Source: Haloimpatiens lingqiaonensis
GTDB lineage: Bacteria > Bacillota > Clostridia > Clostridiales > Clostridiaceae
NCBI RefSeq assembly: GCF_044502415.1
Contig: NZ_CP172402.1
Length of the DNA: 64,000 nucleotides
Reading direction: 5' to 3' (one strand)
In this document: positions 16,642 to 25,449 of the stretch, piece after piece
How the letters are laid out: each line of letters opens with the position of its first letter
Position numbering within the stretch: the first letter of the stretch is position 1
Position numbers and translations under genes: made by a program
The notes under the pieces: generated by a model
Told to the model about the DNA's origin: nothing
Database searches by the model: none
What the model saw: the letters and a program-made list of their open reading frames with translations, nothing else

Positions 16642-17445
16642 ATGAAAATTTTTTTTAATGGAAAGAAATTTGAAGTTCATGAGAAGATTACAGCTTTTGA
16701 AGCAAAAAAGATATTTAATTATAAGGGAGATATATGTATTTTAAATGGTTTCCCCTTAGAGAAGGATCATGAGCTAAAAGAAGGAGATAATCTGTTTTTT
16801 ATAAATAAAGGTCATATGCCAGATAAAGAAGAAATTGAATATTTATTAACTTCCAGACATACTCCTGGAGTGCATGAAAAAATTAAAAAAGCATCTGTTG
16901 GTATAGCTGGGCTTGGTGGATTAGGATCTAACATAGCGGTATCCTTAGCAAGAATGGGTATTGGAAAGCTTACCTTAGTGGATTTTGATGTGGTGGAACC
17001 TAGTAATTTAAACAGGCAGCAGTATTTTATAGAACACATTGGGATGAAGAAAACTCAAGCCATAAAAGATATAATAAGCCATATAAATCCCTTTGTAGAA
17101 GTTGTAACCAAGGAGTTATATTTAAATAAGGATAATGTAGTTAAATGCTTTGACGATGTAAGCATTGTAGCAGAAGCGTTGGATAATCCCATTAGTAAGG
17201 CAGAAATAGTTAATACTATGCTTTTGCACGGTGGAAAAACTGTTGTGGCAGCCTCAGGCATGGCAGGTTATTTTAGTTCCAATTTAATAAAGACAAAAAA
17301 AGTTATGAAAAATTTCTACATGGTAGGAGATTTGGAATCTGAAGCAAAGATAGGCTGTGGACTTATGGCGCCAAGAACTGCCATTGCGGCAAATCATCAA
17401 GCAAATATGATAATTAGAATTTTATTAGGTGAAAAGGATTGCTAA
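16642..17445 (+). CDS. thiF: ThiS-like domain fused to a ThiF/MoeB E1-like adenylyltransferase
   Basis: 267 residues from ATG 16642, after AGGTGGGGG. Residues 1-60 look like a small ubiquitin-fold ThiS/MoaD domain (MKIFFNGKKFEVHEKITAFE, later ICILNGFPLEKDHELKEGD), but without the C-terminal Gly-Gly that a sulfur carrier needs. Residues about 70-267 are the E1-like domain: HTPGVHEKIKKASVGIAGLG, with GxGGLGS nucleotide binding, then LVDFDVVEPSNLNRQQ (adenylation Asp/Arg/Gln residues). A catalytic-Cys-type crossover segment is not obvious. ThiF activates ThiS for thiamine thiazole formation. A ThiE-like gene follows 200 bases later, supporting a thiamine role; thiG, thiH and a TPP riboswitch are absent here. 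Confidence 0.88.
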   Translation: MKIFFNGKKFEVHEKITAFEAKKIFNYKGDICILNGFPLEKDHELKEGDNLFFINKGHMPDKEEIEYLLTSRHTPGVHEKIKKASVGIAGLGGLGSNIAVSLARMGIGKLTLVDFDVVEPSNLNRQQYFIEHIGMKKTQAIKDIISHINPFVEVVTKELYLNKDNVVKCFDDVSIVAEALDNPISKAEIVNTMLLHGGKTVVAASGMAGYFSSNLIKTKKVMKNFYMVGDLESEAKIGCGLMAPRTAIAANHQANMIIRILLGEKDC

Positions 17446-17590
17446 AGGATGAAACTCCTTGAGTTTTATCCTTTACTCTTACTTCTTACTTTTTGCCTTT
17501 TGCTTGGTTTAACTTACAAATTTCAAATTATAGCTAATCTTTAAAGAACTTTATTTTTTATTTTATAACTGCGAAAGTTGAGTTATATAA
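17446..17590. repeat. Repeat-rich spacer with a reverse purine-tract and a MITE right end
   Basis: CTCTTACTTCTTACTTTTTG (17475-17494) is the reverse complement of the purine tract near 14.55 kb, and the neighbouring AAACTC/GAGTTT bases also match it. TTTTATAACTGCGAAAGTTG at 17561-17580 matches the right end of the MITE-like family. Only the right half of a copy is clear. Confidence 0.55.
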
Positions 17591-17646
17591 GGATTAAAAT
17601 TAGAAAGTAGGCTATTTGTTGTAACTGGGGAAAGGGGTTGTTTCAT

Positions 17647-18252
17647 ATGTCTAAATTATATTTAATAACTAATAGAAAACTTGTAAAAAATCATAATTTC
17701 TTTCATGTAATAAGTGAGAGCATTAAAGGCGGAGTTGATACTATAATATTAAGGGAAAAAGATTTAAATGAGCAAGAGCTTATAAGTTATGGTAAAAAAA
17801 TAAAAGAAGTAATAGGTTATAGAAAAGTTAAACTTATGATAAATGGGAACCTCAGTGTAGTAAAAGCAGTAAAGGCAGATGGATACCATATGAAATTTAA
17901 AGATTTCTTAGATAAAAAACCTAAAAATATTTCTGTAGGTGTTTCAGTACATAGTGTAGAAGAAGCTATGATTTGTGAGGAAAAGGGTGCAGATTATATT
18001 TTAGTTAGCCACATCTATCCAACGGATTGCAAGAAGGGGCTACAACCTAAAGGGGTTAATTTTATTAAAGAAGTTAGAAGTAAAGTATCTATGCCCATAA
18101 TAGCATTAGGTGGCATAAATCCGGAAAATGCAAGAGAAGCAATAGAAAATGGTGCTGATGGGGTGGCGGTAATGTCTTATATAATGGCATCGGAAGAACC
18201 CTTTATAAGTGCGAAAAAATTAAAAGAGAACATAAAAATTGTTACGGGGTAA
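17647..18252 (+). CDS. thiE: Thiamine phosphate synthase/TenI family protein
   Basis: 201 residues from ATG 17647, which follows AAAGGGG; an upstream TTG has poor spacing. It is a small TIM barrel: LYLITNRKLV, then DTIILREKDLNEQEL (the REKDL loop that binds the pyrophosphate in ThiE), VGVSVHSVEEA, and PIIALGGINPENA followed by ADGVAVMSYIM, the phosphate-binding end of the barrel. ThiE joins the hydroxymethylpyrimidine and thiazole phosphates into thiamine phosphate; TenI homologues are thiazole tautomerases. The fully developed REKD motif suits ThiE, but TenI cannot be ruled out. Its neighbour thiF fits the same pathway. Confidence 0.8.
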   Translation: MSKLYLITNRKLVKNHNFFHVISESIKGGVDTIILREKDLNEQELISYGKKIKEVIGYRKVKLMINGNLSVVKAVKADGYHMKFKDFLDKKPKNISVGVSVHSVEEAMICEEKGADYILVSHIYPTDCKKGLQPKGVNFIKEVRSKVSMPIIALGGINPENAREAIENGADGVAVMSYIMASEEPFISAKKLKENIKIVTG

Positions 18253-18364
18253 CAATTTTTAGTGGGCTAGTGTGCCAGTGGGCTAGAGTGCTAGGTGTGG
18301 TGGATTTTCCTTCACTATGCTATGGAAAACCTTTTATTTGTACGAAGAAAATATGAATAGATGC

Positions 18365-18412
18365 ATAAAGCTTGAATGATTTTATTTAATGAAATCATTC
18401 AAGCTTTTAGTT
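18365..18412 (+). terminator. Strong terminator after the thiE-like gene
   Basis: AAAGCTTGAATGATTT (18367-18382) pairs perfectly with AAATCATTCAAGCTTT (18391-18406) around an eight-base loop, followed by T-rich sequence. The gap from the stop to here also contains a second copy of the TTTTCC...CTATGGAAAA motif (18303-18330). The gap beyond, to 18664, holds an inverted repeat at 18541-18568. Confidence 0.85.
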
Positions 18413-18540
18413 TTTTATACTTTAAAATTTTTTTAATTCCTAATTTTAATGTTCTAATGTTACTTATGAATTAAAATTTGAGCTAATAAACTACTAAAAT
18501 AGATAGGAGTGTGTGTTTGGTGAGTGAGTTTTTGGAAAAA

Positions 18541-18568
18541 ATATCAATAATAGTTGAATAATTGATAT
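18541..18568. promoter_or_regulatory. Inverted repeat, candidate operator before the bacteriocin-like locus
   Basis: ATATCAAT (18541-18548) and ATTGATAT (18561-18568) are perfect inverted repeats 12 bases apart, about 95 bases upstream of the small leader-peptide-like gene. No family of regulator is implied. Confidence 0.4.
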
Positions 18569-18664
18569 TAAAATGCTAAGATATAAATATAAATAAACTT
18601 ATTTAAATTTATGGTTAATAGAACTATAAATTTAAAGAAAATATTAAAAGTGAGGTGATGAAAT

Positions 18665-18733
18665 ATGAAAAAAGTAATAAGCATTTTAACTATTTTAATA
18701 ATGTTAGGTTTAGCTACAACTGTTAGGATATAG
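18665..18733 (+). pseudogene. Truncated signal-peptide ORF, possible remnant of a lactococcin-972-type bacteriocin gene
   Basis: 22 codons from ATG 18665 behind a good site, GTGAGGTGATG. The product begins MKKVISILTILIMLGLAT, a classical Sec signal peptide, and then stops at TAG 18731. In lactococcin-972 loci the first gene is a secreted bacteriocin of about 100 residues, followed by a large membrane immunity protein and an ABC ATPase; the last two are present here. The mature part is missing, so the bacteriocin is probably lost. It may also simply be a tiny leader peptide. Confidence 0.45.
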
Positions 18734-18836
18734 TAAAAATTTTTTGTTTACTAATTTTTATTTAAATAGAAATGTAATTAAGAAGCTGTTAAGAATGTTA
18801 GTGTATCTATAGAATTAACAATATGGAGGAATTTTT

Positions 18837-20826
18837 TTGAAAAAGATTAAGTATATTATTAGTTTTTGTATTATATTTATAGCTCTTTTAATTATAGGAG
18901 AAAGCCATATTTTTTATTTAGACAATTTTTATACTCAATATTGGAGTACTACATTATATTTACAAGATGGTATAAAAAGTGAAGAAATGATTAAGGATAT
19001 AGTTGATTCGGCAGCTTGTAATGAAGTTGAGGTATTTACTTTTATAAATTCAGGGGTAAATACCTCTTCTGTTCAATATAATATTTATGGAACTCCAGGA
19101 GTAGAAAAATCTATAAATAAAAATTCGAATATATTTGAAAAGAAGTATACAAGCTTCTTTTTAGGAAGTATTGATTTTAAGTTTAGCAATATTCAAGATA
19201 TAGCTGATATTAAAAATCAAAATGAATATTATGTTATAGGTAGTGGTGAAAAAGTTCATAAATTTAAAATGGATTTAATTAATAAGTATGCAGGAAATCA
19301 TCCTAAAAAGGGTTATCTGGATAAAGAGTCAAAAAAGAATACCATTTTTATATGGATACTTTCCATTAGCATTATTTTATTACTATCTTTTTATGATACT
19401 ATTTCACAAAAAAAGAAGATGTCATTAAAATAACTATGGGTGAAAGAATAAGTAAAATCATAATTCAAAATATCCTCTTAGACTCTTTTGTATTTATAGC
19501 TTCTTTTTTATTAATAGTATTTATTTTATCTAGATATACTTATGTTTTTTTTAATTTCAAAAATTCAATTATATTATTTGGTGCATTACTTATTATCAAT
19601 GGATTGTTATATTTAAATTTATATTTTTATGATGTAAAGGGGGCTTTCTCTAATGGAAAAAGCTCTAGAAATTTATTATCAATTAATTATGGTTTAAAAT
19701 TAATAACAACCATTGTTACAATTTTTATAATATCCAGTAATATAGCGTTTATTTTTGAGTCTTATAGTTTTTGTAAACAAAAAAACTTTTTTACAAACCA
19801 TAAGGATTACTACCACATAGAATTTTTGTATAAACCAGTTAGAAATAGTGATGGAACTATAGATGATAGATTAGATGAATCTATGGCTGTACAATGGAAA
19901 TTTTATACGGAATTTTTTAACCAATTTAATTCAATTGCCTTAAAGGATATTTCTGATTTTTTTGAAATGAAATCTATTTATGCAAATAGAAATGCTTTAA
20001 ATTATTTAAAAAAAAAATAACTGAACTTAATAATTTAAATTTAGATAAAGAATACTATTTTATATTACCTAGTAAAATGAAAGATGATCCTCGTATTATT
20101 GATAAAATAAAAGGGAGTATAAATTATTCAGGTGGAGATGCTGATTTTTATTACAAGTATGAAGTTATATATTATGATGATAATATCCATATAGTTGGAA
20201 TAGATGAGGATAATGTATACGGAAGTGATTTAATTAAAAATCCTGTTATTATTTACAATAATATGGAAGTTCATAGAATCAAAAGTGAAAATGATGATGA
20301 ATATAGAGAACCACTAAATGAATTAGATGATGTTATATATAAAATATCATCTAATGATGATATATATAAATTTAATAAATTTTTAGAGAAATATAATCTA
20401 GTAGGTCAAAATATCTATAAAATAAATGCATTAGAAAAGTATGAAAATATGTGGAAGATAGCTAAAAGAATTTTATATATTAATTTAGTATTTAGCATTT
20501 TGGTTTTACTTTTAGAAATTATAGTGATTAACTGGATTATTAAAATGGAGTATAAAATTAATGCTATTGAGCTTTCTATTAAGAAAATTGTTGGATACAG
20601 TATTTTAGAAAAAAATAGAAAAATTATTATTATGACGGTTATAACTACTACGATGAGTATATTAACAGCTATTATTTTAAATATAATAATGAAAACTCAG
20701 AAAGCTTATTATTTAGCTTTGGGTGGAGTTGTAATATTAATATTTGAAGTTTTGATTATTATATTTAATATACAGAAAGTAGAAAATTGTGAAATTCAAA
20801 AGATATTGAAAGGAGGGAATCTATGA
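18837..20826 (+). pseudogene. Bacteriocin-associated multi-spanning immunity protein (lactococcin-972 type), split by two frameshifts
   Basis: Three consecutive open frames (18837-19433, 19436-20020, 20077-20826) read as one protein of about 660 residues in three different frames. The first joint is at an A7 run (19408-19414): eight A would give SQKKEDVIKITMGERISK. The second is at an A10 run (20008-20017): eleven A would give NYLKKKITELNNLNLDKEYY. The layout, a signal-anchor with an outside domain, a central membrane cluster, another outside domain and a C-terminal FtsX-like three-helix block, fits the seven-membrane-segment bacteriocin immunity family. TTG 18837 lies six bases after GGAGGA. 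It ends overlapping the ABC ATPase gene. It may be inactive, or the two one-base gaps may be sequencing errors. Confidence 0.72.
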
Positions 20827-21431
20827 TTAAAATAAAAAACTTAAATAAAAAATTTGATGATAAAATAGTATTTTCGAATTTTAATTTAGAGATAGAGAAT
20901 GGAGAATTTATTATATTAGGAGGACCAAGTGGTTGTGGTAAGACCACTTTATTAAACATGATTGGAGCAATTGAAAAATTTGATAGTGGAGAAATAATTG
21001 TTGATGGTATTGATATTAAAAATAAAAGAAATCATTTAAATTATTTTAGGAAAAAAATAGGTTTTCTTTTTCAAAATTTTGCATTGGTTGATAATAAGAC
21101 TGTTAAAGAAAATTTAAAAATTATTCGTAAGGATTGTAAGACAAATTTATCAATGGAAGAGGCATTGAGAATTGTTGGTCTTGAAGATAAATTAAATAAA
21201 AAGGTGTATACATTATCAGGTGGAGAGCAGCAAAGGGTAGCTATAGCTAGATTAATGCTTAAAAAATGTGATGTAATACTGGCAGATGAGCCTACGGGTT
21301 CCCTTGATAGGAAAAATGCAGAAGCTGTAATTAATATTTTAAAAGAATTAAATACACAAGGAAAAACAATTGTATTGGTTACACATGATGAGTATATAAA
21401 AAAACAAGGAAAAAGAGTGGTGAATTTATGA
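20823..21431 (+). CDS. ABC transporter ATPase of the lactococcin-972 immunity type
   Basis: 202 residues from ATG 20823, preceded by AAAGGAGGG and overlapping the end of the upstream gene by four bases. A complete ATPase: Walker A GPSGCGKTT (about residue 35), Q-loop FLFQNFAL, signature LSGGEQQ, Walker B VILADEPTGSLD, and the H-loop VTHDE. Short length and the ALVDNKTVKENL segment resemble the ATPase that pairs with the bacteriocin-associated 7-TM protein. With that membrane partner it would expel or resist a bacteriocin, or act like MacB on a cell-envelope substrate. Its intactness contrasts with the broken membrane gene. Confidence 0.88.
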   Translation: MIKIKNLNKKFDDKIVFSNFNLEIENGEFIILGGPSGCGKTTLLNMIGAIEKFDSGEIIVDGIDIKNKRNHLNYFRKKIGFLFQNFALVDNKTVKENLKIIRKDCKTNLSMEEALRIVGLEDKLNKKVYTLSGGEQQRVAIARLMLKKCDVILADEPTGSLDRKNAEAVINILKELNTQGKTIVLVTHDEYIKKQGKRVVNL

Positions 21432-21883
21432 AGAGAATAAATGGGAAAAAAATTATTTTATTTATTATAGCCATATTTGCAGCCTTAAATATTAGTTGGT
21501 TTTTAATAACAACTATAAAATATAATAAATTTGTAAAAGCTGTACCTAAAAATGAATATGGTTTTTATGCTATGACAAAAGAGGATGGGTATACGTATAG
21601 TGTAAAAAAACCAGATTATCTACATTACACAGGAAATTTAGCAGTTACTAATAATAAAAATAATGATCTTTTAATTATATGGCCACGTATAACTGGCGGA
21701 TATGAGTATGGACTAATATTACAGGAAAATGAGGGTGGATATAATATTTATGTGGATAAGAATATGAAGCCTATAGACATAAATAAGGATGATCCTCATG
21801 CTATTGAAATGATAGAAGAGCATAAAGTTGGTGTAGAGGCGTTAATTTCTAGGGCTAATAAAATGTGGAGATTAAAAGAATAG
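21428..21883 (+). CDS. Membrane-anchored protein next to the ABC ATPase
   Basis: 151 residues, starting with an ATGA overlap to the preceding ATPase gene, so it is in the same operon. One N-terminal membrane segment (about residues 9-28) anchors an extracellular domain rich in Asn, Asp and Tyr (NEYGFYAMTKEDGYTYSVKK...). No lipobox Cys. I do not recognise a family. It probably belongs to the bacteriocin-immunity system and might be an accessory immunity protein, which is inference from the operon alone. Confidence 0.7.
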   Translation: MKRINGKKIILFIIAIFAALNISWFLITTIKYNKFVKAVPKNEYGFYAMTKEDGYTYSVKKPDYLHYTGNLAVTNNKNNDLLIIWPRITGGYEYGLILQENEGGYNIYVDKNMKPIDINKDDPHAIEMIEEHKVGVEALISRANKMWRLKE

Positions 21884-21903
21884 AATAGTTTATGAATGAA
21901 ACA

Positions 21904-21943
21904 AAAAATCACACTTTCATGTATTTCAAGTGTGATTTTTCTT
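21904..21943. terminator. Bidirectional terminator between the ABC locus and pflA
   Basis: AAAAAATCACACTT (about 21904-21917) pairs with AAGTGTGATTTTT (about 21928-21940). A-run on one side and T-run on the other suit both convergent operons. Confidence 0.85.
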
Positions 21944-21971
21944 ATAGAACTTGCCATGTATTTTATGATCT

Positions 21972-22694
21972 TTACAGGCTGCATTTGCTTCTTATTAAGT
22001 CTTGAAGTTCATTACAAACATCCTTATCCATGTCGTCTACAAGTTCTAAAGGATATTCAATGGATAATTTATGATATTTTTCGGCTCCTAGACTGTGGTA
22101 AGGAAGAAGCTCTATTTTTTCTACGTTTTTTACATTTTTATTTATAAATTCAGCTAATTCAAGTATATGCTCTTTGGAATCAGTGATACCAGGAACTACT
22201 ACGTGTCTAATCCATACCTTTGTATTAGAATTATTTAGAGCCTTTAGAAATTCTAAAAATTTATGATTGTTTTGACCAGTTAAATTAATATAGTTATTTT
22301 CTCCTATATGTTTCACATCTAGTAGCACTAAATCTGTATACTTAAGGATTTCTTCATAATTGCCTAATCCGTGGCCGGCAGTATCTATAGCAGTGTGAAT
22401 TCCTCTTTCTTTGCACAGTTTTAGCATTTCTAATAAAAACTTTGGTTGCAAAAGAGGTTCTCCACCTGAAAATGTAACACCTCCATTGGATTTATCGTAG
22501 TAGGATTTAAATCTTATTAGTTTATCTATAAGCTCACTAGAAGAAGTTTCAGTTCCACCAGATATACACCAAGTATCTGGGTTATGACAGAAAGAGCATC
22601 TAAGGCAGCAACCTTGTAGAAATACTACTGTTCTAATACCAGGGCCATCAACTAAGCCCATGCTTTCTATAGAGTGAATTTTTCCATTAACCAT
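21972..22694 (-). CDS. pflA: Pyruvate formate-lyase activating enzyme (radical SAM)
   Basis: 240 residues from ATG 22692-22694 (minus strand), preceded by GGAGGTC; the longer upstream frame has no such site. The radical-SAM motif is GCCLRCSFCHNP, with Cys29, Cys33 and Cys36 holding the [4Fe-4S] cluster. SGGEPLLQPKFL and LLDVKHIG follow as in PFL-AE. The enzyme makes the glycyl radical on PflB using S-adenosylmethionine. It lies downstream of pflB, with an intercistronic hairpin between the two. This supports anaerobic pyruvate cleavage to acetyl-CoA and formate. Confidence 0.95.
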   Translation of the reverse strand: MVNGKIHSIESMGLVDGPGIRTVVFLQGCCLRCSFCHNPDTWCISGGTETSSSELIDKLIRFKSYYDKSNGGVTFSGGEPLLQPKFLLEMLKLCKERGIHTAIDTAGHGLGNYEEILKYTDLVLLDVKHIGENNYINLTGQNNHKFLEFLKALNNSNTKVWIRHVVVPGITDSKEHILELAEFINKNVKNVEKIELLPYHSLGAEKYHKLSIEYPLELVDDMDKDVCNELQDLIRSKCSL

Positions 22695-22705
22695 AATGAC
22701 CTCCA

Positions 22706-22763
22706 TATTATAAAAAATGTCCCAAGCACCAAAGGGTAATAATATATATGGTGCCGGAGACAA
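22706..22763 (-). terminator. Intercistronic hairpin/partial terminator between pflB and pflA
   Basis: On the minus strand TGTCTCCGGCACCA pairs with TGGTGCTTGGGACA (six pairs, an internal loop, then four pairs), followed by TTTTTTAT. Placed before the pflA ribosome site, it could lower pflA expression relative to pflB. Confidence 0.6.
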
Positions 22764-22796
22764 TTTATTTTTAATTATTGATATAATTTATTTAAA

Positions 22797-25043
22797 TTAC
22801 ATTCTTTCGTGGAAAGTTCTGCTTATAACTTCCTTTTGTTGCTCTTTAGTTAATCTATTGAAGTGTACAGCATATCCAGAAACTCTTATTGTAAGTGTTG
22901 GGTATTTTTCTGGATTTTCCATAGCATCAATTAAAGTTTCTCTTCTAAATACATTTACGTTTAAGTGGAACGCATGTCTTGCAAAATATCCATCAAGTAA
23001 AGCGGCTAAATTGCTTATTCTTGAATCTTCATCTTTTCCTAAAGCATCTGGAATTATAGAGAAAGTATTTGATATTCCATCTTGACACCATTCTCTGTAT
23101 GGTATTTTTGCCACTGAGTTTAATGAAGCAAGAGCACCATTCTCATCTCTTCCGTGCATTGGGTTAGCTCCAGGTGCTAGAGGCTCTCCAGCTTTTCTTC
23201 CATCAGGAGTAGAACCTGTCTTTTTACCATAAACTACGTTTGATGTAATTGTTAGAGCTGATAGAGTATGCTCTGCATTTCTATAAGTCTCATGCTTTTT
23301 AAGTTCAGAAGAGAACTTCTTGATTAATTCTACAGCTATATCGTCAACTCTATCGTCGTCATTTCCGTATTTAGGGAAGTCACCTTCAATTTGGAAATCA
23401 ACTGTTATTCCATCTTCATTTCTTATAGGTTTAACTTTAGCATATTTTATAGCACTTAATGAATCCGCTGCTACAGATAATCCAGCTACTCCAAAGGCCA
23501 TAAATCTGTGAACTTTAGAATCATGTAATGCCATTTGACCAGCTTCATAAGCATATTTATCATGCATGAAGTGAATAGTATTCATAGTATTTACATAAAG
23601 TTCAGCAACATATTCTATAACTTTCCAATAATTTTCTTTTACTTTTTTATAGTCTAAAACTTCATCAGTAATTGTTTCTATACCAGGAACAACTTTTATA
23701 AGACTTCCATCTTTAGCTTTTTTAATTTCATCGTTACCACCGTTTAGTGCATATAAAAGTGATTTAGCAAGGTTTGCTCTAGCACCAAAGAACTGCATTT
23801 GCTTACCTACTTGCATAGCAGATACGCAGCAAGCTATAGCATAATCATCTCCATATATAAGTCTCATAAGGTCATCATTTTCATATTGAATAGAGTCAGT
23901 TTTTATAGACATTTCTGCACAATATTTTTTGAAGTTTTCTGGTAATTTTTCTGACCAAAGTATTGTCATATTTGGTTCTGGTGCAGGTCCTAAATTAGTT
24001 AATGTGTGTAAAAATCTATATGCAGTTTTTGTAACCATGTGCTGGCCGTTTAAAGATAAACCACCAATAGATTCAGTGATCCAGTTAGGGTCTCCTGCAA
24101 ATAACTCGTTGTATTCTGGTGTTCTTAAATGTCTTACCAATCTTAATTTAATAACTAATTGGTCTATAAGCTCTTGAGCTTCAGCTTCTGTAATAATTCC
24201 ATTTTGAAGGTCTCTTTCTATATATATGTCTAGGAAAGCTGTGTTTCTTCCAAGGGACATAGCAGCACCATTATTTTCTTTAACAGCAGCTAAGTAACCA
24301 ATGTATAGGAATTGAACTGCTTCTTTAGCATTTTTTGCAGGTTTTGATATATCTATACCGTATTTAGAAGCCATGTTTTTAATTTTAGCTAAAGCTCTTA
24401 TTTGTTCAGATATATCTTCTCTAGATCTTATAAATTCTTCTGTAGCAGGTCCTTTTAAAGCTTTTAAATCATTTTTCTTTTGTTCTGCTAGAAAATCAAT
24501 ACCATATAAAGCTATTCTTCTGTAGTCGCCTATTATTCTTCCTCTACCATATGCATCAGGAAGTCCAGTTAAAAGACCAACAGATCTAGCAGTTCTAGTC
24601 TCATCAGTGTATGCATCGAAAACCCCTTGGTTATGAGTTTTTCTATATTCAGTAAATTTTTCTTCTAAACCCTCTTGCATTTTAAATCCATATTGAGTTA
24701 GGGATTGTTCTACCATTCTCATACCGCCATAAGGGTTCATTATTCTTTTTAATGGAGCATCTGTTTGAAAACCAACAATAACTTCATTTTCTTTATCTAA
24801 ATAGCCAGCTTCAAAATTGTCTATACCTGAGAATTTTGAAGTTTCCACATCAATTATTCCTTTTTTTATTTCTTCTAATATAAGATCATATGCTTTTCCC
24901 CAAACATTCTTAGTTTTATCTGTTGGAGCAACTAAAAACCCTTTAGTTCCATCATAGCATTTATAATTTTTTTGTATAAAGTCCCTTACGTCTATTTCTT
25001 CAGCCCAGTTGCCTAAATTAAATCCTTCCCATTGTTTAAACAT
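22797..25043 (-). CDS. pflB: Formate C-acetyltransferase (pyruvate formate-lyase)
   Basis: 748 residues, ATG 25041-25043 on the minus strand, with a strong AAGGAGG upstream. The active site Cys pair is in AIACCVSAMQVGKQM and the glycyl radical lies in RVSGYAVHF (Gly723), 25 residues before the end, as in known PFLs. It converts pyruvate and CoA to acetyl-CoA and formate without oxygen. Full length and intact. Just upstream, at 25221-25300, four CTGTTTT half-sites may bind a regulator. pflA follows about 100 bases later. Confidence 0.97.
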   Translation of the reverse strand: MFKQWEGFNLGNWAEEIDVRDFIQKNYKCYDGTKGFLVAPTDKTKNVWGKAYDLILEEIKKGIIDVETSKFSGIDNFEAGYLDKENEVIVGFQTDAPLKRIMNPYGGMRMVEQSLTQYGFKMQEGLEEKFTEYRKTHNQGVFDAYTDETRTARSVGLLTGLPDAYGRGRIIGDYRRIALYGIDFLAEQKKNDLKALKGPATEEFIRSREDISEQIRALAKIKNMASKYGIDISKPAKNAKEAVQFLYIGYLAAVKENNGAAMSLGRNTAFLDIYIERDLQNGIITEAEAQELIDQLVIKLRLVRHLRTPEYNELFAGDPNWITESIGGLSLNGQHMVTKTAYRFLHTLTNLGPAPEPNMTILWSEKLPENFKKYCAEMSIKTDSIQYENDDLMRLIYGDDYAIACCVSAMQVGKQMQFFGARANLAKSLLYALNGGNDEIKKAKDGSLIKVVPGIETITDEVLDYKKVKENYWKVIEYVAELYVNTMNTIHFMHDKYAYEAGQMALHDSKVHRFMAFGVAGLSVAADSLSAIKYAKVKPIRNEDGITVDFQIEGDFPKYGNDDDRVDDIAVELIKKFSSELKKHETYRNAEHTLSALTITSNVVYGKKTGSTPDGRKAGEPLAPGANPMHGRDENGALASLNSVAKIPYREWCQDGISNTFSIIPDALGKDEDSRISNLAALLDGYFARHAFHLNVNVFRRETLIDAMENPEKYPTLTIRVSGYAVHFNRLTKEQQKEVISRTFHERM

Positions 25044-25220
25044 AATGTTTCCTCCTTATATAACAGAAATATTTATTTTATAATACAGAAAATATTTTTG
25101 CGGTGTGTTAATTTTTAAATTCAAACTGTATTATTAATATTTTTTAATTGAAACCAACTTGATGTCATGATTATATCACAGTTATATATATTAAATCAAT
25201 ATAATTTTGTAATTTTATAT

Positions 25221-25300
25221 ATTCTGTTTTATAAAGCTTTGTCTTCTGTTTTAAAGTTTCAAAACAGTTATGTATCATGAAATTGATTATAAAACAGAAT
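25221..25300. promoter_or_regulatory. Cluster of inverted CTGTTTT half-sites upstream of pflB
   Basis: ATTCTGTTTTATA (25221-25233) and TATAAAACAGAAT (25288-25300) are perfect 13-bp inverted repeats. A smaller one, CTGTTTT...AAAACAG (25255-25268 region), lies between them. The layout suggests a cooperative operator pair in the pflB leader, 180-260 bases before its start. The regulator is unknown. Nothing else is supported in 25044-25449 apart from the ribosome sites. Confidence 0.45.
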
Positions 25301-25449
25301 GTAAAAACACATATAACAGCATAAAAATCAGAGGTTTAAAGTAGCATAAATAATTAATAATTATTAAATATTTAGCAAAAGAAATACTAATTAGTTATAA
25401 TTTGAGTTATAATATATAGTGCAAATTATAATAAGGAGGGAAACTTGTT

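Noticed and set aside
17446..17646. TPP riboswitch before thiE
   Set aside because: No CTGAGA-type core; the gap is explained by repeat fragments.
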